DNA of 64,000 nt from Duganella sp. SG902. Lineage in GTDB: Bacteria > Pseudomonadota > Gammaproteobacteria > Burkholderiales > Burkholderiaceae_D. The number at the start of each line of letters is the position of its first letter. Position 1 is the first letter of the stretch. A program made the translations under genes and the position numbers. A model generated the notes under the pieces. It was not told the origin of the DNA, made no database searches, and saw nothing but the letters and a program-made list of their open reading frames with translations. The stretch lies in the NCBI RefSeq assembly GCF_013376005.1, contig NZ_JABMJK010000001.1, positions 620,001-684,000 of the forward strand. Reading direction: 5' to 3'. Shown piece by piece: positions 38,226-49,129 of the stretch.

Positions 38226-38670
38226 GAAACATTCCTTTCAAGGTCCATAGGAGATTGATCGGATGCTCTGTCCTGACGAAGTATGAATACCGCTACAGCT
38301 CTGCCCAGCTTCCCTTTATTTATGCGGTCGCACTGCCTCTTCCGCCAACCGTAGTGACGTGCAAAGCGGTGCTAGCGCAAACTCTCGTTTGGCCGGGTTT
38401 TCCGTAGTGGTGTCGCATACCTCTCACGCTTGTGGCGTGGGCGAGAGCAAACTGCCTACTAAATGAAAGCGCGTCGTGTCGATTGCGGCGTTGTGTGCCT
38501 GCTGCGACCAGACCATAGAGCTTCGGGGTTGTTCAAAGCGTCCCATACGGTAACACCGGCATGCCCTTTTCAGCAAGGGATAATTTGGAAATTGATGGTT
38601 TTTGACGTAAAACCATGCAAAACAGGAGGTTTTTTGCTAGCATGCGCCACAGTTCAAAACATCCCGACGC
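38226..38670. other. 445-bp divergent intergenic region, probable ilv leader
   Basis: No convincing gene. On the minus strand an 8-codon frame (MDLERNVS) ends by overlapping the ilvB start as TCATGA, and the segment has several GC-rich short hairpins, e.g. CTCTCACGC and GCGTGGGCGAGAG near 38420-38450. A leader of this length is common before ilv operons, but I see no branched-chain-rich leader peptide, so attenuation is not shown. It also holds the promoter of the sigma factor gene. Confidence 0.4.
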
Positions 38671-39240
38671 ATGGCCACAGACAAAGAATTATCCGACTTC
38701 CTCGAAAACGTCGAACGCCGGGCCTTCAAGCAAGCCGTCTACGCAGTACGCAAGGACGAATCCGCTCTCGATATCGTGCAGGACGCGATGATCAAGCTCG
38801 CCGAAAAATACGGCGACAAGCCGGCCGCCGAGCTGCCGATGCTGTTCCAGCGCATCCTGCAAACCACCATCCTCGACTATTTCCGCCGCGAAAAGGTGCG
38901 CAACACCTGGGTCAGCCTGTTTTCGGGCATGGGCCCCTCGGGCGACGAGCATGAGGACTTTGATATACTCGAATCGTATGCCGCCGAGGCCGGCACCGAG
39001 GCGGCCGAGTCGGGCGCCGACAAGTTCGAACGCCAGCAAATGCTGGCCATCATCGAAGCCGAGGTACAAAAACTGCCCGCGCGTCAACGCGAAGCCTTCC
39101 TCATGCGTTACTGGCAGGATATGGATGTGGCCGAAACGGCCGAGGCAATGGGCTGCTCGGAAGGCAGCGTCAAAACGCATTGCTCACGAGCAACTCACGC
39201 GCTGGCCGAGGCGCTGCAAGCCAAGGGAATTAAATTATGA
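38671..39240 (+). CDS. ECF-type RNA polymerase sigma factor
   Basis: 189 aa with sigma-70 region 2 (IVQDAMIKLAEKYGDKPAAE and DYFRREKVRNTW) and region 4 (ARQREAFLMRYWQDMDVAE, helix-turn-helix EGSVKTHCSRATHAL). Region 3 is missing as in ECF sigmas. Its anti-sigma is probably among the next genes. The ATG overlaps nothing upstream; the stop overlaps the DUF3619 start by 4 nt. Confidence 0.85.
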   Translation: MATDKELSDFLENVERRAFKQAVYAVRKDESALDIVQDAMIKLAEKYGDKPAAELPMLFQRILQTTILDYFRREKVRNTWVSLFSGMGPSGDEHEDFDILESYAAEAGTEAAESGADKFERQQMLAIIEAEVQKLPARQREAFLMRYWQDMDVAETAEAMGCSEGSVKTHCSRATHALAEALQAKGIKL

Positions 39241-39650
39241 ACACCGACGATCTGAATTTCGCTTACAAAGTGCGCCACGCGCTCAATGAAAAGCTGGACG
39301 AGCTGCCCGCTTCGACCACAGACCGCCTGGCCCAGGCGCGCAAGATGGCGCTCGCGCGCAAGAAAGCCCATGTGGAGCAGCCGCTCTCCGTGCGCGTCAC
39401 CAAGGCCGAGCTGGCCGTCGCCGGCGGCGGCATCAGCGGCTTCTTCTCGCAGTTTTCCTGGCTGGGCCGGGTCAGCATGGTGGTGCCGGCGCTGGCCCTG
39501 GTGATCGGCATGGTGGGCATCTACCAGTACGAGCAGCAGGAACGCATTGCCGATCTGGCCGAGATCGACGCCGCGGTGTTGTCCGACGAGCTGCCGCTGA
39601 ACGCCTACCTGGACCACGGCTTCAACGCTTATCTGTCGCAAAGCGAGTAA
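39237..39650 (+). CDS. DUF3619 membrane protein, candidate anti-sigma factor
   Basis: 137 aa. N-terminal soluble helical part, one transmembrane helix at about residues 77-95 (VSMVVPALALVIGMVGIYQ), short periplasmic tail. DUF3619 proteins are conserved beside this sigma factor in betaproteobacteria. Translational coupling to the sigma gene and this topology fit an anti-sigma factor; not demonstrated. Confidence 0.75.
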   Translation: MNTDDLNFAYKVRHALNEKLDELPASTTDRLAQARKMALARKKAHVEQPLSVRVTKAELAVAGGGISGFFSQFSWLGRVSMVVPALALVIGMVGIYQYEQQERIADLAEIDAAVLSDELPLNAYLDHGFNAYLSQSE

Positions 39651-39654
39651 CGGC

Positions 39655-40359
39655 ATGGCATGGAGCGGTCGCGCCAAACTGGGCGCAGGAGCAGCGGTGG
39701 TAGCGGTAGCAGCGGCGGGCGTGGCATGGATCGCCAGTCAGCCGGATGCGCCGGAACTGGTAAAAGCCCCGGTGGCCGCCGTCAAGGGCAAGGCCGCCGC
39801 GCCGGAAAAAGTCCTGTGGAAAGACTTGTCGCCCTCCCAACAGCGGGCGCTGGAGCCGCTCGCCGGCGAGTGGGACGAGATCGAGCCGGTGCGCAAGCAA
39901 AAATGGCTGGGCATCGTCAACCGCTATAACAAGATGAAGCCGGATGAGCAGGCCCGCGTCCAGGAGCGCATGCGCGAATGGGTGCGCATGACGCCGGAGG
40001 AACGCCGCCAGGTGCGCCAGAACTATGCCCGCGCGCAAAAGCTGAATCCGGAACAAAAGTCGATGTCCTGGGAATCCTACCAATTACTGTCGGACGAGCA
40101 GAAGAAGGAACTGGCCGCCAAGCCGGCCACCAAGAAGCAGGTGGCCAACCTGCCGACGCCGGCCCAAGCCAAGGCCGCCACCGTGGCGCCGATCAAGCCG
40201 GCCGCGCCGACCAGTTCGCCCGGCGTGGCGACGCCGGTGGTCCCGCCCGTCGTGCCGCCGGCCGATCCGAACGTGCCGCTGCCCAATGCATCCAATGTGA
40301 CGCCGGTGCCGACCGGCCCTACCCCACCAGCGCCGCCCGCCCCTGCCGATGTCAAATAA
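39655..40359 (+). CDS. DUF3106 protein
   Basis: 234 aa. A hydrophobic N-terminus (signal peptide or anchor, about 23 residues) precedes a central helical segment with LWKDLSPSQQRALEPLAGEW and the charged MTPEERRQVRQNYARAQKL motif of DUF3106. The C-terminus is Pro/Ala-rich and low complexity. Probably periplasmic. The 3' end overlaps the RDD gene by 11 nt. Confidence 0.75.
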   Translation: MAWSGRAKLGAGAAVVAVAAAGVAWIASQPDAPELVKAPVAAVKGKAAAPEKVLWKDLSPSQQRALEPLAGEWDEIEPVRKQKWLGIVNRYNKMKPDEQARVQERMREWVRMTPEERRQVRQNYARAQKLNPEQKSMSWESYQLLSDEQKKELAAKPATKKQVANLPTPAQAKAATVAPIKPAAPTSSPGVATPVVPPVVPPADPNVPLPNASNVTPVPTGPTPPAPPAPADVK

Positions 40360-40849
40360 CCCGACCATCAAGCGCCGTCTGATTTCGATGGTGTATGAAT
40401 CCCTGCTCGGCTTCGCGGTGCTGTTCCTGCCGTTTCTGGTTTTTGAGTTTGTCACCCGCGCCAGCCACACGCCGCTGGTCGAGCACATGCGCCAGGCGCT
40501 GGCCTTCGTGGTGCTGGGCTGCTATTTCATCCACCAGTGGAGCCGCGACGGCCAGACGCTGGCGATGAAGACCTGGCGCATGAAGCTGCTGTGCAAAAAC
40601 GGCAACGCCGTCTCCACGCGGGCGGCGGCGCTGCGCTATCTGCTGAGCTGGATGTGGATTTTGCCGGCGCTGATCGTGGCGCTGGTGCTCGACCTGCACC
40701 GCTGGCAGGCGCTGGGCGCCATTTTCGCCGGCATCCTGTTGTGGTCGCTGACCGCCTTTTTCGACAAGGACCGCCAATTCCTGCACGACAAACTGGCCGG
40801 CACCCGCATGGTCCAGCTGCCGCCGCCGGAAAAGAAAAAGAAAGTGTAA
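40349..40849 (+). CDS. RDD family membrane protein
   Basis: 166 aa with three transmembrane helices. The RDD domain begins with conserved Arg and Asp residues (RRLISMVYESLLGFAVLFLP) and ends DRQFLHDKLAGTRMV. Role of RDD proteins is unclear, with transport or lipid-related roles proposed. Last gene of the sigma factor cluster. Confidence 0.82.
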   Translation: MSNNPTIKRRLISMVYESLLGFAVLFLPFLVFEFVTRASHTPLVEHMRQALAFVVLGCYFIHQWSRDGQTLAMKTWRMKLLCKNGNAVSTRAAALRYLLSWMWILPALIVALVLDLHRWQALGAIFAGILLWSLTAFFDKDRQFLHDKLAGTRMVQLPPPEKKKKV

Positions 40850-40901
40850 TTTTCGCAATCTTTCATGGCAGAATATGCTTTTCTGTCATGAAGACCCGAA
40901 A

Positions 40902-43022
40902 ATGAAACCTGCCATCTATGGCGCGCTGCTGATGTTCGCCGCCAGCGCGGCCGCCGCCGCCGACATCCCACCCGCTCCCGTCGCCCGTGTCGAAGCCGTC
41001 ACCGACACCTATTTCGGCGAAACCATCACCGACCGCTACCGCTGGATGGAGAACGACAAGGATCCGGACTGGCTGCCCTTCCTCAAACAGCAAAACGCCC
41101 ACGCGCGCGCGATCCTGGACACGCTGCCCAAGCGCGATGAGCTGCTGAAGCGCATCCAGCAACTGTCCGGCGACATCGCCGCGCCGGAGGATGTGCAGAG
41201 GGCCGGGGCGCGCGTGTTTTACCAGCAGCGGCCCGCCGGCTCCAACAACTTCAAGCTGTTCGTGCGCGAAGGCGGCAAGGACCGTGTGCTGGTCGATCCG
41301 ACCAGGCTCGATACCGAGAGCGGCCACGTCTCGCTGGACTGGTGGCGCGCCTCGCCGGACGGCAGCAAGCTGGTGTACGGCCTGTCGAAAGACGGCAGCG
41401 AAGACTCGGTCCTGCACATCATGGACGTACGCACCGGCGCGGTGCTGAAAGAGCGCATCGCCGACACGCAAGCCGCCAATCCCAGCTGGCTGGCCGATAG
41501 CTCGGGCTTCTTCTACAACCAGCTGACCGGCAAGGTCAACACTCCGGACCGCTACCTTGATGCGCAAGCGCGCTTCCACAAGCTGGGCACCAATCCCGCC
41601 CAGGATCCGGTGCTGATGAAGCGCGGCCTCGACGCCGCCATCCAGTACGCCAACATCCAGTCCCCGTACATCGGTGTCGCCCCGCACTCGGACCACGCCT
41701 ACCTGATGCTGTCCGACGTGCGCAAGGAGTTCCGCCTGTACACCGCGCCACTGAAGGATGTCTTGAAAGGCAAAGCCAACTGGCGGCAAGTCAGCGACTT
41801 TGCCGACGAGGTCACCGATTTCAATCTGCACGGCGACGATCTGTACCTGCTATCGACCAAGGACCATTCGCGCGGCCGGTTGTTGAAAACCTCGGCCAAG
41901 GCGCCATCACTGGCGAGCGCCAAAGAAGTGGTGCCGGAATCGTCACTGGTACTGCAAGGCGTGACGCGCGCCAAGGATGGCCTGTATCTGCGCTCGATGG
42001 ACGGCGGCGTGAGCAAGCTGCAACGCCTCGGCGCCGACGGCAAACTGGTGGACATTGCCCTGCCCTTCGACGGTACGCTGATCGCCCTCGCCACCGACGC
42101 CAGCGTGCCGGGCGCGCTGAGCATCCTGTCCGGCTGGCTGCAGCCAACCGGTATCTGGTCGATTGACAATGCCGGCAAAGTGGCCGACACCGGCATCACG
42201 CCCAAGCCGGCGCTGGATCTCAGCGCCTACACTACCGAGCGCCGCTACGCCGTGGCCAAGGACGGCACGCAAATTCCTTACAGCCTGATTTACAAGAAAG
42301 GCCTGAAGCTGGATGGAAAAAACCCGGCCTTCATCTCGGCCTATGGCAGCTATGGCGCCTCCGCCTATACCCCGGAGTTTGGCTCGCGCAAGCTGGCCTT
42401 CCTTGATCAAGGCGGCATCGTCGGCTATGCCAACGTGCGTGGCGGCGGCGAGTTTGGCCGCGAGTGGCATCGCGCCGGCCAGCTGGAAAACAAACCGAAC
42501 ACCTGGCGCGACCTGATCGCCGTGTGCGAGGATATGCAGGCCAAGGGCTACACCTCGCCGGCGTATCAGGCGATAGGCGGACGTTCCGCCGGCGGCATCA
42601 CCATGGGCCGCGCGCTGGAGGAGCGTCCGGACCTGTTTGCGGCCGTGGTATCGGGCGTGGGCTGGCATAACCCGCTGCGCTATGTGGCGGAGCAGAACGG
42701 CTATGGAGAAGAACCTGAATGGGGTGCGATCGCCGATCCCGCCGGCTTCAAGGCCTTGAAGAGCATCGACAGCTACCAGCAGGTGGTGGATGGCGCGAAG
42801 TATCCGGCGGTGCTGCTGACCACCGGCGTGACCGATCCGCGCGTGGCGCCCTTCCATCCGGCGAAGATGGCGGCACGCCTGCAAGCGGCGACGGCCAGCG
42901 GCAAGCCTGTGTTGTTGCGGGTGGATTTCGACGCCGGCCACGGCATGGGCTCGACGCGCGCGCAACAGGATGCGGAGACGGCGGATACTTACGCCTTCAT
43001 CCTGTCGCAGGTTGGAAAGTAG
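40902..43022 (+). CDS. Prolyl oligopeptidase family serine peptidase (S9A)
   Basis: 706 aa from ATG 40902 with a signal peptide of about 19 residues. An N-terminal seven-bladed propeller (about residues 60-400) caps a C-terminal alpha/beta-hydrolase domain. The triad is Ser562 (GGRSAGG), Asp645 (TGVTDPRV) and His680 (AGHGMGST). It would cleave short proline-containing peptides in the periplasm or outside the cell. Confidence 0.9.
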   Translation: MKPAIYGALLMFAASAAAAADIPPAPVARVEAVTDTYFGETITDRYRWMENDKDPDWLPFLKQQNAHARAILDTLPKRDELLKRIQQLSGDIAAPEDVQRAGARVFYQQRPAGSNNFKLFVREGGKDRVLVDPTRLDTESGHVSLDWWRASPDGSKLVYGLSKDGSEDSVLHIMDVRTGAVLKERIADTQAANPSWLADSSGFFYNQLTGKVNTPDRYLDAQARFHKLGTNPAQDPVLMKRGLDAAIQYANIQSPYIGVAPHSDHAYLMLSDVRKEFRLYTAPLKDVLKGKANWRQVSDFADEVTDFNLHGDDLYLLSTKDHSRGRLLKTSAKAPSLASAKEVVPESSLVLQGVTRAKDGLYLRSMDGGVSKLQRLGADGKLVDIALPFDGTLIALATDASVPGALSILSGWLQPTGIWSIDNAGKVADTGITPKPALDLSAYTTERRYAVAKDGTQIPYSLIYKKGLKLDGKNPAFISAYGSYGASAYTPEFGSRKLAFLDQGGIVGYANVRGGGEFGREWHRAGQLENKPNTWRDLIAVCEDMQAKGYTSPAYQAIGGRSAGGITMGRALEERPDLFAAVVSGVGWHNPLRYVAEQNGYGEEPEWGAIADPAGFKALKSIDSYQQVVDGAKYPAVLLTTGVTDPRVAPFHPAKMAARLQAATASGKPVLLRVDFDAGHGMGSTRAQQDAETADTYAFILSQVGK

Positions 43023-43703
43023 TCAGAACTTCTCGTAGTCCTGCAGGTAGCGCCACTCGCCTACCGGCAGGCTGCTCATCGAGATGCGGCCGACGCGGAT
43101 GCGCTTCATGCTAATCACTTTCAGGCCGACTTCCTTGCACAACTTTTCGATCAATCCGAGCTTGGCGTTTTTCATGGCGAAGCGCAGACGCGTTTCGTTC
43201 TGCCAGCTCACTTTGCCGTTGATCTGATTCAGCTGCTGCAAGCCGCCTTCGATAATGTCGCCCGAGACTTCGACGATGATTTCCTGCTCCAGCGCGTCCT
43301 CGCTCAACTTGCGGTTGACGCGGAAGTCCTGCGTGAATACCACCAGGCCACTGGCCTTGGCGTCCAGCGGCACCATCTGTTCCTGCCCCGTGATGTGACG
43401 CTTGAGGAAGCGCTTGCCCGGCACGGTGCGCGTGAGGGTGTCGGCTTTCAGCAGGTGCAGCGGCTGCGCGGCGCCGGCAGGCTTGTGCAGCAGGATGGTG
43501 ACTGGCGTGATCTCCAGCAGCGTGGCGTCTTGGGCGATGGTGACTTGCTGTTCCGGCGTCACGCGCGCGCCCACCTCTTCGACGATTTCGCCATCGACGC
43601 TGACGAAGCCACCCTCGATGTACAGTTCCGCCTCGCGGCGCGAGCAGCCACGTTCCTCGGCCACGCGCTTGTTCAGGCGCACGGTGTTATCGTCGTTATC
43701 CAA
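43023..43703 (-). CDS. RsuA/RluF-family pseudouridine synthase
   Basis: 226 aa from TTG 43703, which has TTGGAGAC 5 nt upstream; an upstream GTG at 43745 lacks a ribosome site. An S4 RNA-binding domain (VRLNKRVAEERGCSRREAEL) is followed by the catalytic domain with VPLDAKASGLVVFTQD, where the catalytic Asp sits; family members usually have RLDKDTSG. Probably modifies 23S rRNA, like RluF. Overlaps ltaE by 8 nt. Confidence 0.82.
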   Translation of the reverse strand: MDNDDNTVRLNKRVAEERGCSRREAELYIEGGFVSVDGEIVEEVGARVTPEQQVTIAQDATLLEITPVTILLHKPAGAAQPLHLLKADTLTRTVPGKRFLKRHITGQEQMVPLDAKASGLVVFTQDFRVNRKLSEDALEQEIIVEVSGDIIEGGLQQLNQINGKVSWQNETRLRFAMKNAKLGLIEKLCKEVGLKVISMKRIRVGRISMSSLPVGEWRYLQDYEKF

Positions 43704-44706
43704 AGAAGTCTCCAAACACGGTGATGGCGCGGTCGATGTCTTCACGCGAGGCGTCCATGTGCGTGACGATGCGCGTGCGTTGCGACAGCGACAGTCGGAT
43801 GCGCGTCAGCTCCAGCACATCTTCCAGCCCCTTCAGGACGAACTGCGGAATGTCGACATAGAAGATGTTGGTCTGCGGCGCGCTGACCTTGAGGCCCTTC
43901 ATCTTTGCCAGTTCGCCGGCGAAGTAGGCGGCGTTGTCGTGGTCTTCCTGCAGGCGTGGGATATTGTGCTCCAGCGCATACAAGCCGCCGGCCGCGATGA
44001 TGCCAGCCTGTCGCATGCCGCCACCCAGCATCTTGCGCCAGCGCTTGGCCTCCTTGATGAATGGCTTGGTGCCCAGCAGGACCGAACCAACCGGTGCGCC
44101 AAGTCCTTTCGACAGGCAGACGGACACCGAGTCGAAGCCGCGCGTGATGTCGCGGGGGCTGACGCCCAGCTTGACGGCGGCATTGCAAACGCGCGCCCCG
44201 TCCAGGTGCGTGGACAGGCCGCGATCGTGCGCCAGCGTAGTCGCCTGCTGCACGTATTCCTGCGGCAGCACGCGGCCGTTGATGGTGTTCTCCAGCGCCA
44301 GCAGCCTGGTGCGGGCGAAGTGAAAATCGTCCGGCTTGATATAGGACTCGATGTCCGCCAGCGCAATGCTGCCGTCGGGCTGATTGACGATGGGCTGCGG
44401 CTGGATACTGCCCAGCACTGCGGCGCCGCCACCCTCGTAGCGATAGGTGTGCGCCTCCTGGCCAACCAGATATTCGTCGCCACGGCCGCAATGGGCCAGC
44501 AGCGCGAGCAGATTGCTTTGCGTGCCGGAGGGCGCGAACACCGCATCTTCGAAGCCGAACAAATCGGCCGCATATTCCTGCAGGCGGTTGACGGTCGGGT
44601 CGTCGCCGTAGACGTCATCGCCCACATCGGCGGCGTTCATGGCGGCGCGCATGGCCGCGCTGGGGCGCGTGACAGTGTCGCTGCGCAGGTCGAGCCATTC
44701 CATCAT
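43696..44706 (-). CDS. ltaE: Low-specificity L-threonine aldolase
   Basis: 336 aa PLP enzyme. LRSDTVTRPSAAMRAAM at the N-terminus and the PLP lysine in VSVCLSKGLGAPVGS are signatures. It splits threonine or allo-threonine into glycine and acetaldehyde. Start overlaps the methyltransferase stop by 4 nt. Confidence 0.92.
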   Translation of the reverse strand: MMEWLDLRSDTVTRPSAAMRAAMNAADVGDDVYGDDPTVNRLQEYAADLFGFEDAVFAPSGTQSNLLALLAHCGRGDEYLVGQEAHTYRYEGGGAAVLGSIQPQPIVNQPDGSIALADIESYIKPDDFHFARTRLLALENTINGRVLPQEYVQQATTLAHDRGLSTHLDGARVCNAAVKLGVSPRDITRGFDSVSVCLSKGLGAPVGSVLLGTKPFIKEAKRWRKMLGGGMRQAGIIAAGGLYALEHNIPRLQEDHDNAAYFAGELAKMKGLKVSAPQTNIFYVDIPQFVLKGLEDVLELTRIRLSLSQRTRIVTHMDASREDIDRAITVFGDFFG

Positions 44707-45584
44707 GCCACCTCTTCTTCAGCGTAGAAGCGGGTGCTCATCTCTTGCAGGCCCACGGTTTCCAGTACCTCTTTCAAGCGCTCGGCCGGACGCTTGCGCG
44801 GCAGGTTCTTGTAGGTCGCGATGATGAGCTCATTCTTCATCGAATGCTCCCAGCCTACCAGCTCGGTGACGGTGACGCTGTAGCCGTGCGCTTCCAATTG
44901 CAGGCAACGCAGCACGTTGGTGATCTGGCTGCCGAATTCACGCGTGTGAATTGGATGGCGCCAGATTTCGGTCAGCGCGGATTTCCCCAGCGACTGGCCT
45001 TTGTTTTTCTTCAGGACCGAAGCCACTTCGGCCTGGCAGCATGGCACCAGCACGATGTGCCTTGCCTTCTTCTTCAACGCAAACTGGATGGCGTCATCGG
45101 TGGCCGTATTGCAGGCGTGGAGCGCGGTGACAACGTCGATCTGTTCCGGCAGCAGCTTCGACTCGGTGGACTCGGCCACCGACAGCGGCAGGAAGGACAT
45201 GCCAGGGAAGTTGAACTTTTGCGCCAGTTCCTGCGAACGCGCCACCAGTTCCTCACGCGTCTCGATGCCGTAGATGTGCGAGTTTTGCAGGGCTTTGAAG
45301 AACAGGTCGTAGATGATGAAGCCGAGGTAGGACTTGCCGGCGCCGTGATCGACCAGCGTGACATTGTCCTTGGACTCCAGCACTTCCTTCAGCAGCGGCT
45401 CGATGAACTGGTACAGGTGATAGACCTGTTTCAGCTTGCGGCGGCTATCTTGGTTCATCTTGCCGTCGCGCGTGAGGATGTGCAGCTCCTGCAGTAGCGC
45501 CACGGTCTGCCCTTCGCGGATTTCCGGCATGTTGTCGGCGCTGGTGACGGTCGCGCCGATCTTGGGCTGTTTATTTTGCTTCAT
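44703..45584 (-). CDS. Class I SAM-dependent methyltransferase (Methyltransf_32-like)
   Basis: 293 aa from ATG 45584. Motif I is VDHGAGKSYLGF, and the region VVTALHACNTATDDAIQFAL is typical of the Methyltransf_32/METTL25 group. A VLVPCCQAEVAS block carries two cysteines. Substrate unknown. It overlaps iscX by 14 nt, so it sits in the tail of the isc operon. Confidence 0.75.
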   Translation of the reverse strand: MKQNKQPKIGATVTSADNMPEIREGQTVALLQELHILTRDGKMNQDSRRKLKQVYHLYQFIEPLLKEVLESKDNVTLVDHGAGKSYLGFIIYDLFFKALQNSHIYGIETREELVARSQELAQKFNFPGMSFLPLSVAESTESKLLPEQIDVVTALHACNTATDDAIQFALKKKARHIVLVPCCQAEVASVLKKNKGQSLGKSALTEIWRHPIHTREFGSQITNVLRCLQLEAHGYSVTVTELVGWEHSMKNELIIATYKNLPRKRPAERLKEVLETVGLQEMSTRFYAEEEVA

Positions 45585-45765
45585 CGATCCACGCCTGCTG
45601 AACTGCTTCGAGGACCTTTTCACCACCGCGCGACTTATCGTCGTCGAACTCTTCGAGCTCGATGATCTTGTTGTGCAGATCGGTGAAGCGGATAGTGGCC
45701 GGATCGACGCCCGGATACTTGTCGTACAGCGCTTCCGCAATCGCGGTGATGTCAGTCCACTTCAT
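45571..45765 (-). CDS. iscX: IscX (Fe-S assembly regulator)
   Basis: 64 aa acidic protein with the IscX pattern (MKWTDITAIAEALYDKYPGVDP, IRFTDLHNKIIELEEFDDD). It binds IscS and tunes cluster assembly. It begins 1 nt after fdx. Confidence 0.95.
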   Translation of the reverse strand: MKWTDITAIAEALYDKYPGVDPATIRFTDLHNKIIELEEFDDDKSRGGEKVLEAVQQAWIDEAK

Positions 45766-45766
45766 A

Positions 45767-46108
45767 TCAGTGCCCGCCTTCGCTTGCGTGATTGATGGTG
45801 TACTTCGGAATTTCGATAACCAGGTCTTCGTCCGCCACCACGGCCTGGCACGACAGGCGCGACACGGCTTCCAGGCCCCAGGCCTTGTCCAGCAGGTCCT
45901 CTTCGGTTTCGCTGGCTTCGTTCAGCGAATTGAAGCCTTCGCGCACCAGCACGTGGCAGGTGGTGCAGGCGCAGGACTTCTCGCACGCGTGCTCGATGTG
46001 GATGTCATTGTCCAGCATGACGTCGCACAGGGTTTTGCCGGCTGGGGCTTCGACGACGGCGCCGTCCGGGCACAGCTTGGCGTGGGGGAGGAAAACGATT
46101 TGTGGCAT
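45767..46108 (-). CDS. fdx: ISC-type [2Fe-2S] ferredoxin
   Basis: 113 aa from ATG 46108; the longer in-frame start runs through a palindromic repeat and is not used. Cluster cysteines are in EHACEKSCACTTCHVLV and LSCQAVV (C-x5-C-x2-C, then C). It supplies electrons for cluster assembly on IscU. Confidence 0.95.
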   Translation of the reverse strand: MPQIVFLPHAKLCPDGAVVEAPAGKTLCDVMLDNDIHIEHACEKSCACTTCHVLVREGFNSLNEASETEEDLLDKAWGLEAVSRLSCQAVVADEDLVIEIPKYTINHASEGGH

Positions 46109-46132
46109 GTTTAAACTCTTTTGTTTGCCCCC

Positions 46133-46211
46133 GTCATTCCCGCGAAAGCGGGAATCCATAGGACGGCGATTCAATACACTCAGCATGGATTCCCGCCTAC
46201 GCGGGAATGAC
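46133..46211. repeat. REP-like palindromic repeat pair
   Basis: GTCATTCCCGCG-AAAG-CGGGAATCC at the left and GGATTCCCGCC-TACG-CGGGAATGAC at the right form two inverted hairpins in a BIME-like arrangement, between hscA and fdx. Similar units occur at 49067 and 53233. Confidence 0.85.
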
Positions 46212-46218
46212 ACGCGGC

Positions 46219-48099
<1,881 letters not shown>

Positions 48100-48118
48100 T
48101 TATTAATACCTTTAATCC

Positions 48119-48202
48119 GGGGTCAGGTCCTCCATTTCTACACGGCCCCAGCCGTAGCGCTTGCTACGGCTGGGGCCGTGTAGAAATGGAGGACCTGACC
48201 CC
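48119..48202. repeat. 84-bp perfect palindrome within the isc operon
   Basis: Left arm 48119-48158 and right arm 48163-48202 are perfectly complementary over 40 bp with a 4-nt loop. The ends are GGGGTCAG and CTGACCCC, as in the repeat at 34427. It fills most of the 108-nt gap between hscB and hscA, which are normally adjacent. Confidence 0.9.
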
Positions 48203-48207
48203 GATTT

Positions 48208-48723
48208 TTATGCTTCGATTGCTTCAAAGGCGAAGCGGACTTCTTCGCCGAATTTTTCGAGGAACATCAGCGCGCGCACGCCTTGGGCGGCGGACTGGAA
48301 ATCACCCGCGTCGATCTGCTGTTCGATTTGCGCCAGCTGCTGCTTGCGCGCCTTGCGCAACTGGTCGTCCAGCGCTTCCAGCGCGTCGCTGTCCTTGGCG
48401 GCGCGGGCATCGCCCAGCTCTTCGCGCCACTCCATCTGCTGCATCAGGAAAGCCATCGGCATCGCCGTGTTCGACTCGGTCTGCAAATCGACGCCATTCA
48501 GCTCGCACAGGTACTGCGCGCGCTTTTGCGGGTTTTTCAGGGTCTGGTAGGCTTCGTTGGCGCGCGTGGCCCACTGCATGGCGACGCGCTTTTCGGCGTC
48601 GGTGGCGCTGACGAATTTGTCGGGATGGACGCGGCTTTGCACGTCGCGGTAGGCGCTGTCGAGCGCCGCCGCGTCTACGGCAAACTGCTTGGGCAGGTTG
48701 AATAGTTCAAAGTGATTCTGCAT
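48208..48723 (-). CDS. hscB: Co-chaperone HscB
   Basis: 171 aa with J-domain containing the HPD triad (SRVHPDKF) and a C-terminal helical IscU-binding domain. Partner of HscA. Its start is 6 nt from the iscA stop. Confidence 0.95.
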   Translation of the reverse strand: MQNHFELFNLPKQFAVDAAALDSAYRDVQSRVHPDKFVSATDAEKRVAMQWATRANEAYQTLKNPQKRAQYLCELNGVDLQTESNTAMPMAFLMQQMEWREELGDARAAKDSDALEALDDQLRKARKQQLAQIEQQIDAGDFQSAAQGVRALMFLEKFGEEVRFAFEAIEA

Positions 48724-48729
48724 GACGTG

Positions 48730-49053
48730 TCAGACGCGGAAGCTTTCACCGCAACCGCAAGCGTCTTTCTCGTTCGGGTTGTTGAACTTAAAACCTTCGT
48801 TCAGGCCTTCGCGCGCGAAGTCCAGTTCCGTGCCGTCGATGTACGGCAGGCTTTTCGGATCGACGAACACTTTCACGCCGTGCGATTCGAACACGCTGTC
48901 TTCAGCGGTCACTTCGTCCACGTATTCCAGCTTGTAGGCCATGCCCGAGCAGCCGGTGGTGCGCACGCCAAAACGCAAGCCGATGCCCTTGCCGCGGCGC
49001 TCGATGTAGCGGTTGATGTGTTTCGCTGCTTTTTCGGTCAGGGTGATTGCCAT
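48730..49053 (-). CDS. iscA: A-type Fe-S carrier IscA
   Basis: 107 aa with the three A-type cysteines, one in [16 protein letters not shown] and two in DACGCGESF. It carries clusters from IscU to apo-proteins. A REP-like repeat separates it from iscU. Confidence 0.96.
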   Translation of the reverse strand: MAITLTEKAAKHINRYIERRGKGIGLRFGVRTTGCSGMAYKLEYVDEVTAEDSVFESHGVKVFVDPKSLPYIDGTELDFAREGLNEGFKFNNPNEKDACGCGESFRV

Positions 49054-49066
49054 TTGTTTCTCCGTT

Positions 49067-49127
49067 GTCGTTCCCGCGTAGGCGGGAACCCATAGTCAGC
49101 ATGGATTCCCGCCTGCGCGGGAATGAC
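49067..49127. repeat. REP-like palindromic repeat pair
   Basis: GTCGTTCCCGCG and GCGGGAATGAC with matching complements, same family as 46133 and 53233, between iscA and iscU. Confidence 0.85.
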
Positions 49128-49129
49128 GA

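Noticed and set aside
38221..38250. Eight-codon leader peptide MDLERNVS overlapping the ilvB start
   Set aside because: It contains only one Leu and one Val, no run of branched-chain codons and no clear attenuator pair; probably chance.
38460..38954. A plus-strand frame starting before the sigma factor gene
   Set aside because: It overlaps the ECF sigma gene in another frame and has no recognisable protein features.
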